DNA of 64,000 bases from CAWGLW01 sp963823525 (GCA_963823525.1 CAWGLW010000001.1:496001-560000); one strand, 5' to 3'; shown: positions 35,018 to 44,432, numbered from the stretch's first letter. The notes: a model not told the origin generated them from the letters alone. Numbers and translations: made by a program.

Positions 35018-36394
35018 ATGAACATCCGCTGGGCCACGACGGCGCTCGGCCCGCTGGCCGGCATTGTCCTCGCGATCGCGCTGCGCTCGGCAGGCTTCGA
35101 TGCGGCCATCTGCTGGACCGCAGCCATTACACTCAACACCGCGATCTGGTGGATATTCGAAAGCATACCAATCCCGGCCGCCTCGTTGCTGCCGTTTGCG
35201 GCATTCCCGCTGGCCGGCGTGCTGACTCACCGCGAGGCCTCCGCGGCACTCGGCAACACCGTCATCCTGCTGCTGATGGCCGCGTTCATGCTCTCGAAAG
35301 CCATCGAGAAGTCCGGCATTCATGAGCGTTTCGCGCTGGGCATGATCCGCCTGGTCGGCGGCAACGGCGGCGCGCGCCTGGTGCTGGCGTTCATGCTCAC
35401 GGCGGCGCTGATTTCGATGTGGATTTCCAATTCCGCGACGGTCCTGATGCTGACGCCGATGGCAATGGCGCTGCTGACTCGCAGTCGCGACCCGCGCCTG
35501 ACCGTACCGCTGCTGCTCGGCATCGCCTACGGGGCCTCGGTGGGCGGTGCGGGCACCTTGATCGGCACGCCGCCGAACGTGATATTTGCGGGGGTCTACG
35601 AGCAGGCGACTGGGCAGGAATACGGTTTCCTGCGCTGGATGAAGACCGGCATTCCACTGGTCGCGCTTTGCATCCCGGTCATGGCACTGTGGCTGACACG
35701 CAATCTGAAGCACGCCCAGCCGCTTGAGCCAGGCACCGCCGGCGCCTGGAGCAGCGCCGAGCTTCGGGTCATGATCGTGTTCGGCCTGACGATTCTCGCC
35801 TGGATCACCCGCAGCGACCCGATGGGCGGGTGGTCGGCCTGGCTGGGCATCGACACGGCCGCCGATTCCACCGTTGCGCTGGCTGCCGTTGTCGTGATGT
35901 TCCTGATACCCGATGGCAAGGGCGGGCGATTGCTGGACTGGGATACCGCGGTATCCATCCCGTGGGGCATGCTGCTGCTGTTCGCGGGCGGCATCTGCAT
36001 CGCAGCGGCGTTCACTAAGAGCGGCTTTTCCGAACTGATCGGCAACAGCCTGGCGGGGCTCGCCTCGCTGCCGCTGATCGGGCTGCTGCTGATGCTTTGC
36101 CTGTCGGTCTCGTTCATGACCGAAATGACATCCAACACGGCCACCGCCACCTTGCTGATGCCGATACTGGCGGCCGCCTCGGCCGGGGCGGGAATCGCAC
36201 CCGAGCTGCTGATGGTGCCGGCCGCCATTTCCGCGTCCTGTGCCTTCATGCTACCGGTCGCAACGGCTCCAAATGCGATCGTCTTTGCCACCGGGCAGGT
36301 CACGATCGCGCGCATGGCGCGCGAGGGATTCGTGCTCAACCTGCTCGTGGCCGCCGTCGTGGCCGGCGTGAGCTGGCTCACCCTGCGCAGCTGA
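35018..36394 (+). CDS. DASS-family (SLC13-type) sodium:anion/dicarboxylate symporter
   Basis: The 458-aa inner-membrane protein has the inverted-repeat plan of VcINDY-like transporters: SMWISNSATVLMLTPMAMAL in the first half and MTEMTSNTATATLLMPILAA in the second, the two Ser-Asn-Thr/Ser signatures that bind substrate and sodium. GTLIGTPPNVIF is the matching conserved loop. The family imports succinate, malate, citrate or sulfate with Na+. The ATG at 35018 has GGAGA five bases upstream; a GTG at 35000 is less likely. It could feed C4-dicarboxylates into central metabolism. The 117-bp gap to the next gene shows nothing special. Confidence 0.92.
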   Translation: MNIRWATTALGPLAGIVLAIALRSAGFDAAICWTAAITLNTAIWWIFESIPIPAASLLPFAAFPLAGVLTHREASAALGNTVILLLMAAFMLSKAIEKSGIHERFALGMIRLVGGNGGARLVLAFMLTAALISMWISNSATVLMLTPMAMALLTRSRDPRLTVPLLLGIAYGASVGGAGTLIGTPPNVIFAGVYEQATGQEYGFLRWMKTGIPLVALCIPVMALWLTRNLKHAQPLEPGTAGAWSSAELRVMIVFGLTILAWITRSDPMGGWSAWLGIDTAADSTVALAAVVVMFLIPDGKGGRLLDWDTAVSIPWGMLLLFAGGICIAAAFTKSGFSELIGNSLAGLASLPLIGLLLMLCLSVSFMTEMTSNTATATLLMPILAAASAGAGIAPELLMVPAAISASCAFMLPVATAPNAIVFATGQVTIARMAREGFVLNLLVAAVVAGVSWLTLRS

Positions 36395-36511
36395 AAACGC
36401 CAACGGCCGCGCCGAGGTACACCGGCTGAGGCGCTCAAGATTTCTGCGAACGAACCCCTATGGATAATTTGTTCAGGCGGACCTAGACTCACGCGAAGAA
36501 GGAGTTGTCAG

Positions 36512-37384
36512 ATGAACACCAGAGCGTTTTCTGTTCTTACCGGATCGAGCCTGATACTGGCGATCGCGGCCCTGCTGCTGCCAGATTCTGGCGCGGCGGC
36601 TGATTTCGGTCCGGGTTCGGACCGCTTCTGGATCCAGGCTGGATGGTTTCCGGCAGAGCTTCAGCACACAGTTGCGCGTCGACAACAAGAACTTCGACAT
36701 CGGCGATAAAATCGACCTCGAAGACGATCTGGGTCTGAAAGACACGGCGAGTTCTTTTTACGGCGCCTTCAGCTGGCGGTTCAAGCCGAAGCATCGCCTG
36801 TCCGTCGCCTATTACAGGTTTCGACAGAGAGACTACCGCCAAGGCGGAGCGCGAGCTGGATATCGGCGGCGACATCGTACCCGTCGGCGCGAAGGTAAAG
36901 ACGGGCTTCAATCTTCAGGTCATCCCGATCAGCTACAGCTACTCTTTTATTCAGAGCGACAAGATTGAATTCTCCGGCTCGATTGGTCTGCACTGGACCA
37001 CTCCGGAATTCACGATCAGCGGCAAGGCCTTTGCCGAGGGTGTAGAAGGCGAGCTCACATTTGACGAAAGCAGAAAGGCAAAAGCCTCGGCGCCGTTGCC
37101 GTTGTTTGGTCTCGCCGTTGACTACTGGGTTACGCCGCGCTGGCTGCTGATCGCCAACGGCCAGTATTTCGCGTTGAGCCTGAGTGACAAAGTGTCCGAC
37201 TACTCCGGCGCCCTGACAAACCTGCGCGCCGCCACCGAGTACGTGCCCTATGCCGGACTTGGGCTGGGCATCGCCTACAACTGGTTTGCAATGGATGTCG
37301 ATGTCAACGGCCCGGACTGGAAAGGCCGCCTGGATTATCAATATAAGCGGCCCCCAGATATACGCGACCTATCGATTCAGGTAG
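36512..37384 (+). pseudogene. Outer-membrane beta-barrel protein gene broken by three single-base insertions
   Basis: Read with three one-base corrections this is a 289-aa exported barrel protein; uncorrected it is open only in pieces. The start (36512) has a signal peptide (LILAIAALLLPDSGAAA). The frame must shift at about 36659 (extra C before TTCAGC), in the TTT run at 36819-36821, and in the CCCCC run at 37351-37355. After correction the segments join smoothly (FRVDN-type opening, LEDDLGL, WRFKPKHRLSVAYYRF, then VPVGAKV and SYSYSFIQSD) and end in IYATYRFR with stop TAG at 37382-37384, a barrel-type C-terminus. All three are +1 changes, two in homopolymers, so sequencing error is as likely as decay. 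The function of the family is unknown. Confidence 0.8.
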
Positions 37385-37427
37385 CAGAACAGACGATCCG
37401 CGTAGCGGTGGCCGATGGCACTGACGC

Positions 37428-38051
37428 TCAGGGAACGTAGGCCAGCGTACCGCGATAGTCTTCGAGTTCGCGTTCATAACGAATCCTGTCTTTCCGCAGT
37501 TGCTCCAGCTCGCCGGACACCCGGCTTCTGCGCTCGGCCAGTTGCCGCGTGTCGAGCAACGCCTGAGCGCGTTGCTCGACGGTGGTGTCACTGCCGATGA
37601 CCAGCAGGGCTTTCTGTGCCATCTCGTCCTCGAGACTCTCCAGCTCACGTTCCTTTGAGACGATCTGTTTGCGTGCATTGTTCACACGCAGCTCGCGCGT
37701 ATACAAGGTGCGACCGGCCTCGTACGCCGCAACAAAGGCTGGCTCGAGTGCGGCCGGACAGACCCCCTGGTAACCGCTCCCGTAGGATCCGACACGGTAC
37801 GCGTTCTGGGGCTGGCAATACTCACTCAGGCCTAGCGTCCTGCCGGCCTGGTAGGCGTCGAGGTCAAGGCGGACGCCGTGGTCCGCGCAGGCCTTTCGAT
37901 GCTGGGCCATGCGTTCTGCGCCGTAGCCCGCAGCTCCGTCTTCGTAGCCGATCGTACGCCAGTCCGCCGTTGTACATTCGTTCTGGCTCATCGATGCGCA
38001 GCCCGTCAGCGCTGCAGCGGTCACGGCAATCAAGATCAGCGTTGCTCGCAC
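37428..38051 (-). CDS. DUF2799-family lipoprotein
   Basis: The 207-aa protein begins with a lipoprotein signal (LILIAVTAAALTGCAS, lipobox LTGC) and then the DUF2799 pattern: CTTADWRTIGYEDGAAGYG, HRKACADHGVRLDLDAYQAG, and YCQPQNAYRVGSYGSGYQGVCP, with several cysteines and tandem Gly-Tyr/Asp turns. The last third (about 125-200) is a charged coiled coil (KERELESLEDEMAQKA and RKDRIRYERELEDY). It is probably anchored to the outer membrane facing the periplasm. The GTG at 38051 follows GAGGTGG; an ATG at 38114 would place extra residues before the signal peptide. The family has no agreed function. Confidence 0.78.
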   Translation of the reverse strand: MRATLILIAVTAAALTGCASMSQNECTTADWRTIGYEDGAAGYGAERMAQHRKACADHGVRLDLDAYQAGRTLGLSEYCQPQNAYRVGSYGSGYQGVCPAALEPAFVAAYEAGRTLYTRELRVNNARKQIVSKERELESLEDEMAQKALLVIGSDTTVEQRAQALLDTRQLAERRSRVSGELEQLRKDRIRYERELEDYRGTLAYVP

Positions 38052-38322
38052 GGTATCCACCTCGCGAAGGACCACCGGCAGGGATGAACACGCGGGCCCA
38101 GCCGGATCAGCCAACGGTAGCGAGACCGGCCGACATCCTGCGTGTGCCCTTCACGGTTTGGCGACGGACGGACGCATGAGCGCCTCTACCGGGATACAGC
38201 TCGCGAGGATTTTGCGCTGCAAAAGCATGGGTTTTACATAAACGTGCAATCAGTCCACAGTGCGCGTGAGCTGCCGAACGCCAGGCACGGCAGAAGCGAT
38301 ACATCATCGAGGGGGGCCGACC

Positions 38323-39810
38323 ATGAAATTCGCCAGCATTCTCGAATCGATCGGGAACACTCCGGCGGTTCGCATCAACAGCCTTGCACCGAAGGGCGTA
38401 AATCTTTACGTCAAGATCGAATCCTTCAATCCCATGGCCTCGGTCAAGGACCGCCTGGCACTCGGCGTCATCGAGGCCGGCGAACGCTCCGGCGAACTGA
38501 AGCCCGGGCAGACCGTGATCGAAGCCACCAGTGGCAACACGGGCATCGGCCTGGCCATGGTGTGTGCCGCGAAAGGCTACCCGCTGGTCGTCACCATGGC
38601 CGAGAACTTCAGCGTCGAGCGACGCAAGCTGATGCGCTTCCTGGGCGCAAAAGTCGTGCTGACACCGGCATCACTGAAAGGCAGCGGCATGCTGGCCAAG
38701 GCAAAAGAGCTGGCCGACACGCACGGCTGGTTCCTGACCCGGCAATTCGAAAACGAGGCGAATGCCGATATGCATTCACGCACGACAGCGGTCGAAATAC
38801 TCAGGGACTTCGAAGGGGAGAGGCTCGACGCCTGGGTCACGGGGTTTGGCACGGGCGGTACGCTGAAAGGCGTGGCGCGCGTGTTGCGCAAAGAGCGCCC
38901 GGAGACGCGTGTCTATGTCTGCGAACCGGACAATGCGCCGGTACTCGGCAGCGGCGTTCCCCAGGCGCGTGCGGCTGACGGCACACCCTGTGCAAGCCAT
39001 CCCTACTTCCGGCCTCATTTAATGCAGGGCTGGTCGCCTGACTTCATCCCGAAACTGACCGAAGACGCGGTCGAACAGAAACTCTTCGACGAGGTGCTGC
39101 CGATCAACGGACAGGAGGCGCTGCGCCTGTCGCACGAACTGGCCCGCAAGGAAGGAATCTGCACAGGCATTTCCGGCGGTGCGACGCTGGCTGGCGCGCT
39201 AGCCATCTGCCGCGGGGCGCCGGAGGGCACAACGGTGCTGTGCATGCTGCCCGATACGGGCGAGCGCTATTTATCGACGCCATTGTTCGCAGAAGTTCCC
39301 GAGGAGATGACGGAGGAGGAAATCGCGATCTCGCGCTCGACGCCTAACTACCGATTTGACGTGCAGCCACCACCGGCGCCGCCTTCGGCAAACCAGCTCG
39401 CGGCCATTCCCGCAACCCCTGAAGCGGAGCAGTTTCTAGCCCGGGTCCTGGCTGACAGGCAGCAGCCCGTGGTGCTGTTCGCGCTCGAGTGGTGTGAGTT
39501 CTGCTGGTCGGTGCGCAAACTGTTCGCACGCTATAAGATTCCCTATCGATCGGTCGATCTCGACTCCGTCGAATTCCAGAAAGACGATTTCGGTGGGTCG
39601 ATCCGCTCCGCGCTCACGGCGCATACGTCACAGCTCACGATACCGCAGATCTTCATCGGCGGAGCATTCATCGGTGGCGCAACAGAGTTATTCGACGCAT
39701 GCCGTGACGGCCGGATGAATGAATTGCTCAGGAAGAACCATGTCGACTTCGACCACAAGGCTGACGTCGATCCCTATTCGTTCCTCCCGACCTGGTTGCA
39801 TCCCAGGTAG
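38323..39810 (+). CDS. Cysteine synthase fused to a C-terminal glutaredoxin domain
   Basis: The 495-aa protein has two parts. Residues 1-about 320 are a CysK/CysM-type PLP enzyme: the Schiff-base lysine in MASVKDRLA (Lys42), the substrate loop TSGNTG (69-74), the phosphate loop GTGGT (176-180) and GICTGISGGATLA. After a Pro/Ala-rich linker (about 345-365), residues 370-470 form a glutaredoxin-like domain with a dithiol CEFC (391-394), TIPQIFIGG (439-447) carrying the cis-proline, and GGATELFDAC. Standard CysK is about 310 aa without this domain. The ATG at 38323 is supported by GAGGGGGG. It would make cysteine from O-acetylserine (or similar) and sulfide or another sulfur donor; the Grx part may deliver or reduce a sulfur species, which is inference. 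Confidence 0.88.
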   Translation: MKFASILESIGNTPAVRINSLAPKGVNLYVKIESFNPMASVKDRLALGVIEAGERSGELKPGQTVIEATSGNTGIGLAMVCAAKGYPLVVTMAENFSVERRKLMRFLGAKVVLTPASLKGSGMLAKAKELADTHGWFLTRQFENEANADMHSRTTAVEILRDFEGERLDAWVTGFGTGGTLKGVARVLRKERPETRVYVCEPDNAPVLGSGVPQARAADGTPCASHPYFRPHLMQGWSPDFIPKLTEDAVEQKLFDEVLPINGQEALRLSHELARKEGICTGISGGATLAGALAICRGAPEGTTVLCMLPDTGERYLSTPLFAEVPEEMTEEEIAISRSTPNYRFDVQPPPAPPSANQLAAIPATPEAEQFLARVLADRQQPVVLFALEWCEFCWSVRKLFARYKIPYRSVDLDSVEFQKDDFGGSIRSALTAHTSQLTIPQIFIGGAFIGGATELFDACRDGRMNELLRKNHVDFDHKADVDPYSFLPTWLHPR

Positions 39811-39824
39811 CACGAGTCAGTCGG

Positions 39825-40490
39825 CTAAGCCTCTCCCGTGTCGGCCCGTGCCGTCAGCCCGGCCTGCTTCATGCGCCACAGCAGTGCATCGAGCCGATCC
39901 TGGCCGAAGAACGGCTCCCCCCTGAACACCATCAGCGGCACGCCCCAGTGCCCTGCCGATCGCTGGTCCGCTTCGTTACGTTCGATCTTCGCCTCGAGGA
40001 TTTCCGGATCGCGGTCGATGGCCGCCTGGAGCTCGACAAGATCGAGCCCCGCTCGCGCGGCCGCCCCAGCCAGGTGCCCACCCTCGTTCCAACCCCTGGT
40101 ACCACCGAACAACAGACGACTTACCTCGTCGATGAAGGCCAGTCCCTGCCCTCGCTCCGCAGCGGCAACGCCGAGCCGCGTCAGCCGGCGGATGTACGGC
40201 TGCTCCGTCGCGACCTCCAGCGTCTGCAAGTCCTGCACAATCGGGTCCGGGTCCGGCCATGCAAACGGCTGGCCCAGCATTTCGGCCAGCCGTGCACAGT
40301 CGTTCAGCAGGTACGGTGGCCACAGCGGATTGACTTTCCGGAAGAATCCCGGCAATCGCACGGCAATCGGGTAGACCGGCCGGACCCTTATCTGGAGATC
40401 ATAGTCGCGCTGCAGCTGAACGAGCCGGGCGGTTACAAGGTACGAATAGGGCGAGCGGAATGACCAGAACAGGTCGATTTCGAAAGGCAT
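39825..40490 (-). CDS. DsbA-family thioredoxin-fold protein (HCCA-isomerase/kappa-GST-like)
   Basis: The 221-aa protein has the DsbA-like layout with no Cys-x-x-Cys; the active-site region reads FWSFRSPYSYL (about 8-18), with Ser in place of the first Cys, as in 2-hydroxychromene-2-carboxylate isomerases and kappa-class glutathione transferases. The helical insert lies roughly at 50-150 and the closing strand-turn GVPLMVFRGEPFFGQDRLD with a cis-proline-like Val-Pro is at 190-208. Such enzymes use glutathione as cofactor. No signal peptide, so cytosolic. The ATG at 40490 follows GGGGAGAAG; a longer upstream reading is unsupported. It converges with the CysK-Grx gene with only 14 bp between. 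Confidence 0.8.
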   Translation of the reverse strand: MPFEIDLFWSFRSPYSYLVTARLVQLQRDYDLQIRVRPVYPIAVRLPGFFRKVNPLWPPYLLNDCARLAEMLGQPFAWPDPDPIVQDLQTLEVATEQPYIRRLTRLGVAAAERGQGLAFIDEVSRLLFGGTRGWNEGGHLAGAAARAGLDLVELQAAIDRDPEILEAKIERNEADQRSAGHWGVPLMVFRGEPFFGQDRLDALLWRMKQAGLTARADTGEA

Positions 40491-40653
40491 CGGCTCTTCT
40501 CCCCTGCCACCATGCAACCTGCGCAAAGATATATTCTGACTGAATTGCCCAAGCCGGGGCGATCGCGATCCCGATGCGGCGAAATGCAAATGCTGCAGCG
40601 CAGCGCTAAGATGGGCCTGGCCGATCGATCGGTCGCAAGATCGGGAAACACGA

Positions 40654-41994
40654 ATGCAGATCCCCTCGCTGACTCGACACCTGCCCACCCCGCTGCGGCG
40701 CTGGATACTGGATGCAGCCGAAGTGCCGCGCGACCTGGCAGAAGTGACTCACATCGCGAGCCGCGACGAAGTCGATCCGCAACTCGTGGGCATGACACGG
40801 GAGGGCGTCGAGGAGATCTGGAGGTCGGTGGAGCACATCTATGCAACCGGCATGCACCCGGGAATCTCTCTGGCCATCCGGCGTCACGGCCGTATCGTCC
40901 TCAAGCGTGCAATCGGACACGCGAGTGGCAATGGACCGGGCGACGCAGAGGAGCCGGCCGTGCCGATGACACCGGCCACGCCGATCGGATTGTTCTCATC
41001 GAGCAAGGCCATCGCCGCAATGCCCGTACACCTGCTCTCGGAAAGAAAGCAGCTCAGCCTGCTGGACCCGATCAGTCACTACATCCCGGAGTTCGGCCAG
41101 AACGGCAAGCGGGGTATCACGATTTACCAGCTGCTCTGTCACAAGGCGGGCATCCCGACCGTTGCCTTTGATGGCGGCGACGACGAGCTCGTCGACCTGC
41201 TGCTGGACAAGAAGGCAACGCTGCGCCTGCTCTATCAGACCGCGCCCGAGAAGCCCGGCCACCATCACGCCTACCATGCATTGACGGCTGGGTTTGTCAT
41301 TGCGGACCTGGTCGAAAAAGTCTCGGGACAGAGTTTCAGGTCGTTTTTTCGCGAAAACATCAGTGGCCCGCTGAAGCTGCGGTCCGTGGATTTTGGCGCC
41401 CGCGGCAAATGGCTGGAGCGCACCGCGCGCAATTACAGTACGGGATTCAAGATCAGCGCACCAATCAACTACTACGCCCGACACGTGATCGGCACGACGC
41501 TGGAACACGCCACCGAGCTGTCGAACGACCCGCGTTTCTACAAGGCCGTGATTCCGGCGGGGAACGGGGTTGCAACAGCAGACGATGCCTCGGCGTTCTT
41601 TCAGTGTCTGCTCAATGGTGGCGAACTGGATGGCGTGCGCGTATTCAGTCCGTTGACCGTGCGCCGCGCGATCGCCGAAGTCGGCAAGCCGGAACTGGAC
41701 CGGGGGCTGTTGATGCCGATCCGGTACTCCGCAGGCATGATGCTGGGAGGCGGCGCAATCAGTCTTTACGGACCGGGTACCGGAAAGGCATTTGGTCACC
41801 TGGGATTCACGAACAACCTGGTCTGGGCGGATCCGGAACGCGACATCGCCGTGGCCTTTCTCTCCACGGGTAAACCGGCCCTGTCCCCTCATCTGCCGCA
41901 CCTTTTCAGCATGCTTTGCAATATATCGCGGCGCTGCCCGAGACTGTCCGAGGAGCAGCAGGAGCAGCGATTGCTGGCCACCGGGATGTGTTAG
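40654..41994 (+). CDS. Serine hydrolase of the beta-lactamase/class C family
   Basis: The 446-aa protein has the penicillin-binding/beta-lactamase-related esterase pattern: Ser-x-x-Lys in FSSSKAIAAM (about 114-123), a Tyr motif in HHHAYHALTAGFVIADLV equivalent to Tyr-x-Asn, and a C-terminal HLGFTNNLVWADPE that stands for the third motif. Family members include lactamases, esterases and DD-peptidases, so lactam resistance should not be inferred. There is no clear signal peptide, so it is probably cytosolic. It lies 81 nt before egtB in the same direction and may share its transcript; that would be an unexplained link to ergothioneine synthesis. Confidence 0.83.
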   Translation: MQIPSLTRHLPTPLRRWILDAAEVPRDLAEVTHIASRDEVDPQLVGMTREGVEEIWRSVEHIYATGMHPGISLAIRRHGRIVLKRAIGHASGNGPGDAEEPAVPMTPATPIGLFSSSKAIAAMPVHLLSERKQLSLLDPISHYIPEFGQNGKRGITIYQLLCHKAGIPTVAFDGGDDELVDLLLDKKATLRLLYQTAPEKPGHHHAYHALTAGFVIADLVEKVSGQSFRSFFRENISGPLKLRSVDFGARGKWLERTARNYSTGFKISAPINYYARHVIGTTLEHATELSNDPRFYKAVIPAGNGVATADDASAFFQCLLNGGELDGVRVFSPLTVRRAIAEVGKPELDRGLLMPIRYSAGMMLGGGAISLYGPGTGKAFGHLGFTNNLVWADPERDIAVAFLSTGKPALSPHLPHLFSMLCNISRRCPRLSEEQQEQRLLATGMC

Positions 41995-42075
41995 CACGCG
42001 ACCCTGCCATGAAAGGTTCAAGATCTCCTGTTAGGCTTGAGCCTTAGCGGGTTGCACGGTCCGGAGGACTGACTC

Positions 42076-43377
42076 TTGCGTTCCAACCAGAGAACCGCAC
42101 GAAAACAGGGCACCGAGGCGCCCGATTTCGCTCTGGTGCCATTGCGGGACCGGTACAAGTCGGTCCGCGGGGTTTCCATGCGCATCGCCCGGCCACTGCA
42201 GGCCGAGGACCTGGTGGTGCAGAGCATGCCGGATGTCAGCCCGATGAAGTGGCATCTCGCGCACACGAGCTGGTTTTTTGAACAATTCCTGCTCGGGCCC
42301 GGGTATCCCGGTTACGAGGTCTACGATCCGAACTACGGATACCTGTTCAATTCCTATTACGAAGCCGTAGGTGCGCGACACGCACGGGCCGAGCGCGGCC
42401 TGCTGACCCGACCGACCGTCGCGGACGTCATGGAGTACCGGCAGCACGTCGATGCGCACATGTTGCGCCTGCTCGAGGACGCCGATGCCGTGCAGAAATG
42501 CGGCGCACTGATCGAACTCGGCCTGAATCACGAGCAGCAGCACCAGGAACTGATGCTGACCGACATCAAGCACGTCCTGTCCTGCAATCCACTGCAACCC
42601 GCCTACCGCGAGGACCTGCAAGGGAAAGCTCGGGCAAATTCGCAGCAATCTTCCGATTGGATCGCGTTTGAAGGTGGATTGCAGAAAATCGGTGCTGACC
42701 CGGCGGGCGGCTTTTGTTTTGACAACGAACTGCCGCGCCATCGAACCTGGACCGAACCGTACGAGCTGGCCAGTCGTCCGGTCATCAATCGTGAATTCGT
42801 GGAGTTCATTCGCGACGGAGGATACGACGACCCGCGCCACTGGCTGTCCGATGGCTGGGCCATTGTGCAACATGAGGGCTGGCAACGACCGCTTTACTGG
42901 TCCGAGGATCTGCAAAGCGAATTCACGCTCGGAGGGCCGTGCGCCATCGATCCGTCCGCGCCAGTCTGTCATGTCAGTTTCTACGAAGCCGATGCCTTCG
43001 CACGCTGGGCGGGCGCACGCCTGCCGAGCGAGGCGGAATGGGAACTCGCGGCCGGCGAACTTCCGCTCTCGGGCAACCTGCTCGAAATTGACCGGCTACA
43101 GCCGGTGGCCGCAGCGCCCGGGCCGGGTCTGAAGCAGCTGTTCGGTGACGTCTGGGAATGGACCGCCTCGCCCTACGGTCCTTATCCCGGGTTCAAGCCG
43201 GCCGCCGGTGCGGTGGGCGAGTACAACGGCAAGTTCATGTGCAACCAGTTGGTGCTGCGCGGCGGATCCTGCGCGACGCCAGCCAGCCATATCCGCGCCA
43301 GCTATCGGAACTTTTTCTATCCGCATTCACGCTGGCAATTCATGGGCTTGCGACTGGCGCGGGACGCAGGCCGATGA
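42076..43377 (+). CDS. egtB: Ergothioneine biosynthesis sulfoxide synthase EgtB
   Basis: EgtB is the non-haem iron enzyme that couples hercynine to a thiol (gamma-glutamylcysteine or cysteine) with O2. The 433-aa protein has the DinB-like N-terminus with iron ligands HLAHTSWFFE (about 60-69) and HEQQHQELMLTD (His-x3-His-x-Glu), and a C-terminal FGE-sulfatase domain with WEWTASPYGPYPGF and LRGGSCATP. The start is TTG at 42076, preceded by GGAGG nine bases upstream; no ATG fits as well. Its stop overlaps the egtD start by four bases (ATGA), so the pair is co-translated. The CysK-Grx fusion 2.3 kb upstream may supply cysteine, which is inference. Confidence 0.95.
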   Translation: MRSNQRTARKQGTEAPDFALVPLRDRYKSVRGVSMRIARPLQAEDLVVQSMPDVSPMKWHLAHTSWFFEQFLLGPGYPGYEVYDPNYGYLFNSYYEAVGARHARAERGLLTRPTVADVMEYRQHVDAHMLRLLEDADAVQKCGALIELGLNHEQQHQELMLTDIKHVLSCNPLQPAYREDLQGKARANSQQSSDWIAFEGGLQKIGADPAGGFCFDNELPRHRTWTEPYELASRPVINREFVEFIRDGGYDDPRHWLSDGWAIVQHEGWQRPLYWSEDLQSEFTLGGPCAIDPSAPVCHVSFYEADAFARWAGARLPSEAEWELAAGELPLSGNLLEIDRLQPVAAAPGPGLKQLFGDVWEWTASPYGPYPGFKPAAGAVGEYNGKFMCNQLVLRGGSCATPASHIRASYRNFFYPHSRWQFMGLRLARDAGR

Positions 43378-44351
43378 CCTCATCGGTCCTTGTGATCGAT
43401 TCGAGCGGTGACGAAAGCACAGAAGCGATCCGCCGAGAAGGTGTCCTGGCCGGTCTGCGAGAGCATCCGCCCCGGCTCTCTCCAATCTGGTTTTACGACC
43501 AGCGGGGTTCTGAACTGTTCGAGGCGATCTGTGAGCTGCCGGAGTATTACCTGACGCGGACCGAACTGGCCATCATGCGGGCGCATGCGCGCGAGATTGC
43601 GGATATTCTTGGGCCCGGCGTCGCGTTGATCGAGCCTGGCAGCGGCGCGAGCCTGAAAACACGGCTGCTGCTCGACACCGTGGATGACCTGGCAGCCTAC
43701 GTGCCGGTCGACGTATCGCGCGAACACCTGATCGACGTTGCCCGGAGCCTGCTGCAGAGTTACCCGACGCTCGACATCCGCCCGGTTTGCGAAGACTTCA
43801 CCGATTTGCTGAGCATCCCGACCGCCGTGCTGCACGCGGCTGAGCGTCGCGTCGTGTATTTCCCCGGCTCAACGATCGGCAACTTCGAGCGAGTCGAAGC
43901 GATTCGCCTGCTGCAGCAGATGCGTGAGACAGTCGGTGAGCAGGGCCGGGTATTGATCGGCATGGACCGGGTCAAAGACGCGAGTGTGCTCGAGCGCGCC
44001 TACGACGACCCGGCCGGCGTGACGGCTGAATTCAATCTCAACGCATTGCGGCACCTGAATCGCGAAATGGATGCGGATTTCGACCTCGACGCATTTTCAC
44101 ATCGCGCGATCTGGAATTCGCAGGAGAAGCGAATTGAAATGCACCTGCGGGCCGATCGGGATATCGCGGTTTCGGTGGCCGGTCAGGCATTCGAACTGAG
44201 GCGCGACGACTACCTGCTGACCGAGTACTCGCACAAATATACGCTCGAGGACGCCGAGGCAATGGCGGGTGAAGCCGGCCTCGAGGTTCAGCGACACTGG
44301 TCGGATCCGAACGACTGGTTCATCGTACTGCTGCTCGCGCCCGTTCACTAG
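43374..44351 (+). CDS. egtD: L-histidine N-alpha-methyltransferase EgtD
   Basis: EgtD trimethylates histidine to hercynine with SAM, the first step of ergothioneine synthesis. The 325-aa protein shows EYYLTRTELAIMRAHA near 54-69, the SAM-binding ELIEPGSGASLKTR-like segment (IEPGSGASLKTRLLL), VPVDVSREHL, and GSTIGNFERVEA, all typical of the EgtD/DUF2260 family, plus a Glu/Asn-rich histidine pocket (TAEFNLNALRHLN). It follows egtB with an ATGA overlap. A 7-bp dyad (GCGTCGC 44361-44367 with GCGACGC 44393-44399) lies behind the stop but has no T-run. Confidence 0.95.
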   Translation: MTSSVLVIDSSGDESTEAIRREGVLAGLREHPPRLSPIWFYDQRGSELFEAICELPEYYLTRTELAIMRAHAREIADILGPGVALIEPGSGASLKTRLLLDTVDDLAAYVPVDVSREHLIDVARSLLQSYPTLDIRPVCEDFTDLLSIPTAVLHAAERRVVYFPGSTIGNFERVEAIRLLQQMRETVGEQGRVLIGMDRVKDASVLERAYDDPAGVTAEFNLNALRHLNREMDADFDLDAFSHRAIWNSQEKRIEMHLRADRDIAVSVAGQAFELRRDDYLLTEYSHKYTLEDAEAMAGEAGLEVQRHWSDPNDWFIVLLLAPVH

Positions 44352-44432
44352 TGGATGCTTGCGTCGCGTCGTAGCGTTTGCGGTTGCCGCCGGCGACGCG
44401 ATCCGTACGCTTTTCGGATAGTCATGGAGCCC

